From JBDHUX01 sp039809405 (GTDB lineage: Bacteria; Patescibacteriota; Gracilibacteria; Absconditabacterales; Absconditicoccaceae), in contig JBDHUX010000018.1 in the NCBI GenBank assembly GCA_039809405.1, positions 1 through 13,752 of the forward strand: a stretch of 13,752 nt of DNA, written 5' to 3'. The stretch's first letter is position 1; the number at the start of each line of letters is the position of its first letter. Positions 7,545-13,752 of the stretch are shown here, one piece after another. The position numbers were made by a program, and so were the translations under genes. The notes under the pieces were generated by a model. The model saw nothing but the letters and a program-made list of their open reading frames with translations. It did not search any database and was not told where the DNA came from.

Positions 7545-10076
7545 TTATTCATTTATTACTATCTTCATATTTTGAGTAACCGGAGGACTGTTTTCGTATT
7601 CTATAGTTACGTATATATTGTAAGTTCATGCTTTTTTATATATATTTGACACTTCAGAAAATTCCCTATTTGGTCAATTGAGAGTATTGCCATTACCAAA
7701 ATCCCGAGATATAGACTTTATTTGTCAGTCTGCTTGAATTCCAAAATCCATGATATCTCACACTTTTGCAATTTGAGTTGGGTGATTTATGCTTATTATA
7801 TCAAAAGATTTTATAGCTCTTTTTACAATTATTTTTTCATCAAGCGGTATCTCTTGAGATATTCATTTTTTTGTTTTTATAATGACCTTTGGTTGATACT
7901 CTCAATTTTCTGTGGTACTGTTAAATCTGTATGTGTGTATGATCTTTCAAACAGAAGTATTACTTCTTACTTCTCCATCTCCAAAATCCCATGTAAAATA
8001 TACAACTTCATCCGTAGGGTCATTTAATTTACTTATACTAGCATCAAATTCTACCGTGAAAGGATCGAATCATACATATTTATTTGCTTTTAGTATTCAT
8101 ACCAGTGATTGTTTTTCTACTGCAATGGTATATTTTTTTGAAGATGTCTTTCGTTTATTGTCGTCTACTTGTATAGTTAATTCATGTTCTCATTCTTCTG
8201 ATATGCTAAATACATATTCATTAGTTTTTATTGGATTTTTTAAATTATTATCAACAAATAATTTAATTTGTGGATTTGATATTGATGGGATTATATCTGT
8301 TATGTCAACTTTTAATGTTGTTGGTGTGTCTCACAATATGATTTTATCTCATGATAGTTGTTTGTATGATTTATCTTCACCAAATTTAAGATACTTATTT
8401 CATCAAGGTGCCATATATGATATGTCTGCGATTATGTTATAATAACTAGCTGATACATCTATTGTGCTTCCTTCACAGACTCATTTTTTTCCTTCCGCTG
8501 TGTTGAAGTATCATCTAATCCTATATTCCTTGCCATTTGGAAATGTTATCTCTTCATTGTTTTTTAAACTACTCATAGTGTCCACTACTTCATCAGTTTT
8601 GTTGTCTATGATATCAAAGGCATAGTTTTCTATGTCAGTTCATTTGTCATCTATATTGATCATGACATTATAAACATTATTTTTCTTATCATCTTTGGTG
8701 TATATTATATTACATACTGGTACATCTCATGCATTAACCCTATATCTCATGAGATAGTATATCTGTCAAACTCCAGGCAATTGTAATCATGGTATGGAGA
8801 AGTAACTATTATAAAGTTTAGGTTTTTCTAGATAGTAAGTGAAACTTACTTTGTTTTCTTTGTCTATATTGCCATCACCATCTATATCTCGATATATATT
8901 TATATTTGGTATGTTTAAGTCTGTAAATATTTTTTGTGCATTAAATACTAACTTAGCTGGTGCTGTTCATATTATTATCTCATTTTTGTTGTCATTTAGT
9001 GTCCGTGATTTATCATCTGAACTAAAGTCATAATCTGTTTCTATATTTATTGTAGCTGCATTTGTTACTGTACGAGTTTGATTTATATTTTGAATTTTAT
9101 CGAAGTAGCTATAGGTAAATTTTATATTATAAGTTCATTTATCTATATATAAACAAGGTGTATTAAGAAATAATTGCTGTGATAGATCAGATGCATTATT
9201 TGTGATTATCTGACCATTATCACAATCTACTGTAAGTTTACCCAATACTATCTCTTTTCATGCTATCATCTTTGAAAAAACTGACTCATTGAGTTGTAAA
9301 TCAAAGTAAGCTGGAGCTATCAATTTTAACCCAGGAGTTCATATGTATATCCTACTATATGGCAAAGTAGTCGTGTTTTCATATTTTTTTACTTGTAAGT
9401 GTGCTATTATAAGATCATTCGTATTATATTTCTTTTCATCTGATATTCAGTTTATTTTTATATATGACACCACACCAAGTCATATGGCTCATATAAATAC
9501 AAAGAATCATACTACCATTCATGCTAAATATTTCCATTTTGACGATCACTTATTTGCAAAAAATCTATAAGTATTTAATGCCGTGAAACCAAATCATACA
9601 AAAAATAAAGAACCAAATAATAATATAGAAAATATCATTAATATGGATTTGATGTTTTCTGTACTGATACCTAGATTTGATAATGATTGTGGGTTATTCA
9701 ATACTATATAAAATGATATGCCGACCAATAATACAAATATAAACAAAAATATCCCGCATCATACCAAGATCGTTTTTGTATTTATTTTGGATCATTGTTT
9801 GGTGATTGTCTGTTGTGAATCCTGTGTATTATCGCTTTTGGGGGTTGAGTTATTTGAATTAACATTATCTCATTTTATTGATTTCCCCTTTTGATCTAAT
9901 TGTTTATCACTTGATAGATTCGCCTCGTTAGTACTTATAGATAAATTATCTGTTCATCATACACTTTGACTGTTTCACTCAATAGATTTGTCATCAACTG
10001 TCTTAAAGTTTCATTCTCATTGAGGTTGATTTCAGTTATCTAAGTTATTTGGATTGATTTCTTTTGTGTCTGTCAT
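7545..10076 (-). CDS. Large three-TM surface protein with EF-hand-like loop and PKD domains
   Basis: 843 residues, stop TAA, many TGA codons read as Gly. Residues 1-100 are a low-complexity Asn/Ser/Gln/Gly/Asp-rich tail. Three membrane helices follow at about 103-126, 144-167 and 183-206. The remaining 635 residues appear to be an extracytoplasmic chain of beta-rich modules. DIDGDGNIDKEN (397-408) is a good DxDxDGxID calcium-binding loop of EF-hand or dockerin type. A PKD domain carries the signature WDFGDG at 696-701, and a second, weaker PKD-like unit with RDFGNG follows, ending with AGTYNIYVTIEYE. PKD domains are Ig-like and usual in surface and adhesion proteins. A near-consensus promoter lies upstream. 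Expected at the cell surface with the tail inside; topology depends on the three helices and is inferred. No enzyme motif seen. Confidence 0.83.
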
Positions 10077-10095
10077 GATATAATTTGTAGGATAT

Positions 10096-10112
10096 AATAT
10101 AATCTGATTATA
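10096..10112 (-). promoter_or_regulatory. Intergenic element copy 5, fused to a -10 box
   Basis: On the minus strand TATAATCAGATTATATT. Its first six bases are the -10 box of the PKD-gene promoter, so the CAGATTAT core would cover about -6 to +2 of the transcript. This copy is also a perfect 7-1-7 inverted repeat (TATAATC-A-GATTATA). The GATTAT core ends 22 bases before the ATG. Confidence 0.6.
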
Positions 10113-10135
10113 ATTAAATCATCCTATTTTGTCAA
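10107..10135 (-). promoter_or_regulatory. Near-ideal sigma-70 promoter for the PKD gene
   Basis: On the minus strand perfect TTGACA (10135-10130), 17-base spacer, perfect TATAAT (10112-10107). Predicted start near 10100 gives a leader of about 24 bases with no Shine-Dalgarno. It lies in the 222-base divergent gap 10077-10298, the longest non-coding stretch here; the rest of the gap is AT-rich with no RNA gene or repeat that I can see. Confidence 0.78.
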
Positions 10136-10215
10136 ATAAATAAGGGCTTTTGTTTATATTATCTAGTTTATTTTATGTATAGTATTTTGTATTTGTAAGA
10201 AAATGTAAAAAATGA

Positions 10216-10244
10216 TTGGACTATTATTATAACATTTATATTAT
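10216..10244 (+). promoter_or_regulatory. Candidate promoter for the MBL/beta-CASP gene
   Basis: TTGGAC (10216-10221), 17 bases, TATTAT (10239-10244), with a start near 10251 and a leader of about 48 bases. A perfect TTGACA at 10246-10251 has no -10 box at proper spacing and is probably chance. Confidence 0.38.
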
Positions 10245-10298
10245 ATTGACATAGATACTTTATTATGACCCCAATTTACATTGTTCTACATATAAATT

Positions 10299-11969
10299 AT
10301 GCATAAAGTCTCAGAAAAAAACTATCTTAATTGGACTCCGCTATGATCTATACTTGATAACAGCGACCCTGCTACAAGTATCACATGATCTGCACATTTA
10401 CTTGATATCAATATCGACTGAGATGATTATAGGGCTATGATAGACTATGGAGCATATAATGGAACCCCACTTGTCTGCTGAAAAAATAGCGACCTCCCAA
10501 TAGATCCAAAAACTTGATATCCTATGGATCCCAAGAGTATATGAGCTTTTATATTAACTCACACACACAACGATCATGTAGGTAGGGTGCCCAGATTGGT
10601 ATGAAGTGGCTATGATAATGATATCCATCTCACAAGTAAAGCACATCAGATATTTGATGCTGTTATGAACGATAGTTTGTATGTAAGCCTAAAAGAAGTT
10701 GAGAGGCAAAACAAAATTATTGATGAAAAAAGGAAAACATTATGATCTATTCTCAATAAAGCATTTTCAACGAGAGACCTTGTCACACTAAATAGATACG
10801 GTATTACTAGAAATTGTGACATCAAGGAGATACTGGATCGTGAGATATGAAGTTTTCTAGAGCCTATTTATACAGAGCAAGACTTGAAAAAAACATTTGG
10901 TCAACTCAAGTGATACGACTACTATACTTCATGATCGAAGGCACAGATGTTCAATTTATTTAACTGAAATGATTTAGTAAGAGGTAGATTTATAGATGCT
11001 GGGCATATCTACTGATCTACTATGACACTTATAGAGCTAAGAAAACCAAATAAAAGCAAAATATTCAATATATTATGGACTTGAGATCTAGGTAGATTGG
11101 GCAATAGGATATACTGAGATGATCCTTATTTCAACCCAATTAGAAAACCTATCGATCTATTGTTTACCGAAACAACTTATGGATGAAGAAACCATCCAGA
11201 GATAACTTGAGAGATATCCAAGATGGAACAGAGTATCAATAATACATTTTGGAGGTGATGACAAGTTTTGATAAATTGTTTTAGTCAGACAAGACAACAA
11301 GAGATGTTGAGATACCTTATAGATAGCACTGAGAGTGAAGAAGAGTGATCTATACCAAAAGATACTAAGATAGTTTTTGATAGTCCGCTTGGCGAGAAGA
11401 TACTTTATCAGATGTCGCTGACCGATCCAGAGTACGCAAGAGTTCTAAAACATCCAAATATCATCCGAGCCAAAGGTAAAGAAGCAGAAGAGATATTGAA
11501 ACAAAAACTTCCAAAACATGTATTTCTTATGTCTGGTGGCATGCTTCAGTGAGGTACAGCTATGAAGTTGATACATTATTTTGATAAAAATAGAAAGATA
11601 GACAAGAATTCCAAATGAGCGGCAGATGAGTATCAGTACAAAGATATAGCTCACAAGTGACTTGTAATCATGAGTTGATTTACTCCATCATACACAGTAT
11701 GATATAAAGTTGCTAATGATCCTAACTCTTTCAACTCTCTATCAATCAAATTATCTTCACATGCTGATCATGATGATATAGTGGATTTCATAACCAATAA
11801 AGATGGCGTAAGTGGTGTAGAGCTTAGAGATAATGCAAAGATATGTATGATGCATGGTTCGCTTGATAGTATGTATGCTATCAAAAAGTCGCTTGAAGAT
11901 GCTGGTCTGGACCCAAATAATATCATCATACCTTCTTCTGTGGGTAAGACATTCAGATTTAAGATATAA
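10299..11969 (+). CDS. MBL-fold beta-CASP nuclease-like protein (YSH1/RNase J superfamily)
   Basis: 556 residues, stop TAA, more than 20 TGA codons read as Gly. Beta-CASP metallo-beta-lactamase proteins are two-zinc nucleases acting mainly on RNA. Seen motifs: THTHNDHVGRVPRL with H88, H90, D92 and H93 (motif 2, HxHxDH); DAGHIYGS with H236 (motif 3); TGDLG with D263 (motif 4); LLFTETTYGGRNH with E291 (motif A); LSSHADHDD with H488 (motif B); and MMHGSLDSM with H519 (motif C). All expected metal ligands are present, so the enzyme should be active. A long helical insert (about 115-220) lies between motifs 2 and 3. The length and TETTYG motif fit the YSH1-like (COG1236) branch better than RNase J, but this is not certain. 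The HAD gene follows 48 bases later. Likely role: RNA processing or turnover in the cytoplasm. Confidence 0.82.
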
Positions 11970-11978
11970 ATATATCAA

Positions 11979-11995
11979 GATAATCAGATTAATAA
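11979..11995 (+). promoter_or_regulatory. Intergenic element copy 6
   Basis: GATAATCAGATTAATAA lies ten bases after the stop of the nuclease-like gene. The GATTAA core ends 25 bases before the HAD start codon. It has the full left arm (AAGATAATC) but a diverged right arm. The 48-base gap holds nothing else obvious. Confidence 0.45.
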
Positions 11996-12017
11996 TTTAT
12001 TTGAAAATTATAAAGTA

Positions 12018-12731
12018 ATGAAAAAATATGGAGTTGTTTTTGATATGGATGGTGTAATCTCTGATACTCAAAAATATCATGGTGCATGAGAGCTAGCTAT
12101 ATTATCAAAGTATGGTATTAATACTGTAAGTCCAGATAGTAATGTACCTATCACGATAGATTGGATACAAAAAAATTTTTCTTGAGTGCAACCAAAAGAA
12201 CGAGTTAAAGATATTTTTTATGCTCATAATAAGTCAGATTTATTCAATATTGATATGATAGAAGAAGAGAAGAATCAATATTTTTTATCTACATATCCAA
12301 CCGCAAATATAAATTTTATAAATTGAGCAAAGAAATTGATATATAATCTATTTGATAGTAATGAAGTATATTTGTTCGTCGTGACTGCTTCTACAAGGTG
12401 GGCCATGGAGACAGTTTTATGAAAATTGGATATTATAAATTTATTTGATGAGATAGTAAGTGTATATGATATAGATGTAAATACAGGCAAGCAGTATACC
12501 AAAAAATCTGATCCTGATGTATATAATAACTTGAAAAATAAATACAATATATGAGATAGCTTTGTTATGATAGAAGATGGATCAGCTGGTATGGATGGAG
12601 CTATCAAAGCTTGATGAAAAGCTATCGCAATATTGTCAGGTAACCCTATATCAAAATTCCCTCAAGCAGTTTCACATCATGAAGATCTTACTAGTATTTC
12701 TTTAGAAGAAATAAAAAAAATACTATCCTAA
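12018..12731 (+). CDS. HAD-superfamily hydrolase (beta-phosphoglucomutase-like)
   Basis: 237 residues, stop TAA, seven TGA codons read as Gly. All four HAD motifs are present: FDMDGVISDT (D9 nucleophile, D11 acid/base), VVTAST (T123), a lysine in KQYTKKSDPDVY (about 162-163), and MIEDGSAGMDGAIKAGG (E186, D187 and D193 for magnesium). The helical cap inserted after motif I (about 18-95) makes it subfamily I, like beta-phosphoglucomutase and phosphoglycolate phosphatase. Substrate cannot be told from sequence; small phosphorylated sugars are usual for this group. Two tandem TGA codons (12614-12619) give the conserved KAGG after motif IV. The start ATG is preceded by AATTATAAAGTA, with no Shine-Dalgarno. 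It lies between the nuclease-like gene and asnS with short gaps. Confidence 0.85.
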
Positions 12732-12795
12732 ATCGCAACAAATAACTTGATAAAATTTTTGTAAAAACTATTAAAAGAGTGGTGTTTTTTGTTAT

Positions 12796-12812
12796 AAAAA
12801 TCAGATTATATT
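12796..12812 (+). promoter_or_regulatory. Intergenic element copy 7, upstream of asnS
   Basis: AAAAATCAGATTATATT, with the GATTAT core ending 26 bases before the asnS ATG. TATAAA (12793-12798) overlaps its left side. A separate TATAAT at 12824-12829 lies only six bases from the ATG; if that is the -10 box, the asnS mRNA would be leaderless. Confidence 0.48.
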
Positions 12813-12835
12813 TATTTTTTCATTATAATTTCGTT

Positions 12836-13752
12836 ATGATAATATCTAAGATAAAAGCAGAGCATGTAGATCAAGAAATAACTCTCTCGTGATGGGTACA
12901 AAATATCAGATCTTCTGGTAAAGTTGCTTTTGTAGAGCTTCGTGATTGATCATGATATATGCAGTGTGTCGCTGAACTAAATCAATTATGAGATAATTTT
13001 GAAACATTTGCTGATCTTGGTCAGGAATCGTCAATATCTATAACTGGTATAGTTTCTAAGCATCCAAAAGAAGATGAGTATGAACTACAAGTCAGATCAT
13101 ATCATATATATCAAAATACCAAAGATTATCCACTGGGCACCAAAGACGATCATGGACCTGATTTCTTATTTGACAATAGGCATTTGTACCTAAGATCCAA
13201 ATCTCAAGTTGCTATACAGAGAGTTCGTGATACTATCATATTTGCTACATATCAGTGGATGCAAGACAATGGTTTTACAAAGATAGATGCACCTATATTT
13301 ACTCCAAATGCAGCAGAAGGCACCACAGAGCTATACGAGGTAGAGCATGTAAACGGCGAGAAGATGTACCTCAGTCAGACAGGGCAGTTGTATATAGAAG
13401 CTGCGATGTTTGGCGTCGGTCGTGTATGGGATTTTGGTCCAGTTTTCCGTGCTGAAAAAAGCAAGACAAGAAGACACTTGAACGAATTTTGGATGATGGA
13501 CGCTGAGATTCCATTTATCCAACAAGAAGAAAATATGCAGATCCAAGAAGATATGCTCAAGTATATCATCTGACAAGTTTTGGAAAAAAATGAAGATGAT
13601 CTGAAACTACTCGGTCGTGATACCACACCTCTCACAAAGATATTGGATAAACCATGGACTCGTATGACTCACAAGGAGTGGATAGACGATCTAATTGCAA
13701 AATGATTTGATGTAAAACAAGGTGATGATGTATGATCTGATATAGAGATGCA
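12836..13752 (+). CDS. asnS: Asparaginyl-tRNA synthetase, N-terminal part (3' end outside window)
   Basis: 305 complete codons in the window, running off the edge with the frame open; seven TGA codons read as Gly. It joins Asn to tRNA-Asn in the cytoplasm. The N-terminal OB-fold anticodon domain is clear (ITLSGWVQNIRSSGKVAFVE, then LRDGSGYMQCV, where both Gly after LRD and Ser are TGA). The class IIb catalytic core follows: NRHLYLRS, GFTKIDAPIFTPNAAEGTTELYEV, then YLSQTGQLYIEAAM, and motif 2 FRAEKSKTRRHLNEFWMMDAE. The SxTGQLYxE pattern and TRRHLxEFW point to AsnRS; AspRS would have SPQxxKQ. The AAEGTTELYEV form recalls AsnRS of the archaeal-like type, which is an impression, not a test. Motif 3 lies outside the window. 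Confidence 0.88.

Noticed and set aside
7722..8442. Two plus-strand open frames opposite the PKD gene, and similar ones at 114-428, 2105-2452, 6307-6558, 9343-9570, 11445-11978 and 12275-12607
   Set aside because: They are shadows of well-supported genes on the other strand and show no motif or sensible composition.
10246..10251. TTGACA as the -35 box of the nuclease-like gene
   Set aside because: No -10-like sequence lies 16-18 bases downstream (it reads CCCCAA).
1..13752. UGA as tryptophan (Mycoplasma-type code)
   Set aside because: TGA falls on conserved Gly positions, often two or three in tandem, while TGG codes the conserved Trp residues.
1..13752. CRISPR arrays, tRNA or rRNA genes, transposons
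   Set aside because: No regular direct repeats, cloverleaf sequence, transposase or terminal inverted repeats were seen by reading; short RNAs could be missed without a covariance search.

Overview
The window is AT-rich bacterial DNA in which UGA is read as glycine (translation table 25). Under the standard code nearly every long frame breaks into short pieces at TGA. Read as Gly, those pieces join into eleven continuous genes plus one that runs off each relevant edge, and no gene ends in TGA (seven TAA and four TAG stops are visible). In-frame TGA falls on positions that must be glycine: the DnaG Toprim motif, the prepilin peptidase site, the GDLG motif of a metallo-beta-lactamase protein and a class II tRNA synthetase. 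This code is known from the CPR phyla Gracilibacteria (BD1-5) and Absconditabacteria (SR1). I infer one of these two but cannot tell which.

Layout. 1-810 (+): C-terminal part of DNA primase DnaG. 938-1207 (+): small acidic protein. 1266-1994 (-): short PriA-like protein with an intact-looking N-terminal region and a degenerate helicase lobe. 2063-3541 (+): membrane-anchored protein with three copies of a four-cysteine repeat. 3660-4970 (+): membrane-anchored protein with Sel1-like helices. 5012-5662 (-): type IV pilin-like protein. 5760-6767 (-): DNA polymerase III delta subunit. 6860-7453 (-): unknown protein. 7545-10076 (-): large three-TM protein with an EF-hand-like loop and PKD domains. 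10299-11969 (+): MBL/beta-CASP nuclease-like protein. 12018-12731 (+): HAD hydrolase. 12836-end (+): asparaginyl-tRNA synthetase, cut by the window edge. Once the code is right the window is densely coding and no gap exceeds about 220 bases.

Two themes run together. One is core DNA replication and information processing (dnaG, holA, PriA-like, asnS, the nuclease-like protein). The other is the cell surface (pilin, cysteine-repeat protein, Sel1-like protein, PKD protein), which fits a small host-attached lifestyle; that link is inference.

The most striking non-coding signal is a 17-base partly palindromic element, roughly NATNATCWGATTATMTT, found seven times, always between genes or at a gene end. 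Five copies lie 22-37 bases upstream of a start codon on the same strand, and one sits directly on the -10 box of a near-consensus promoter. Start codons have no clear Shine-Dalgarno sequence.
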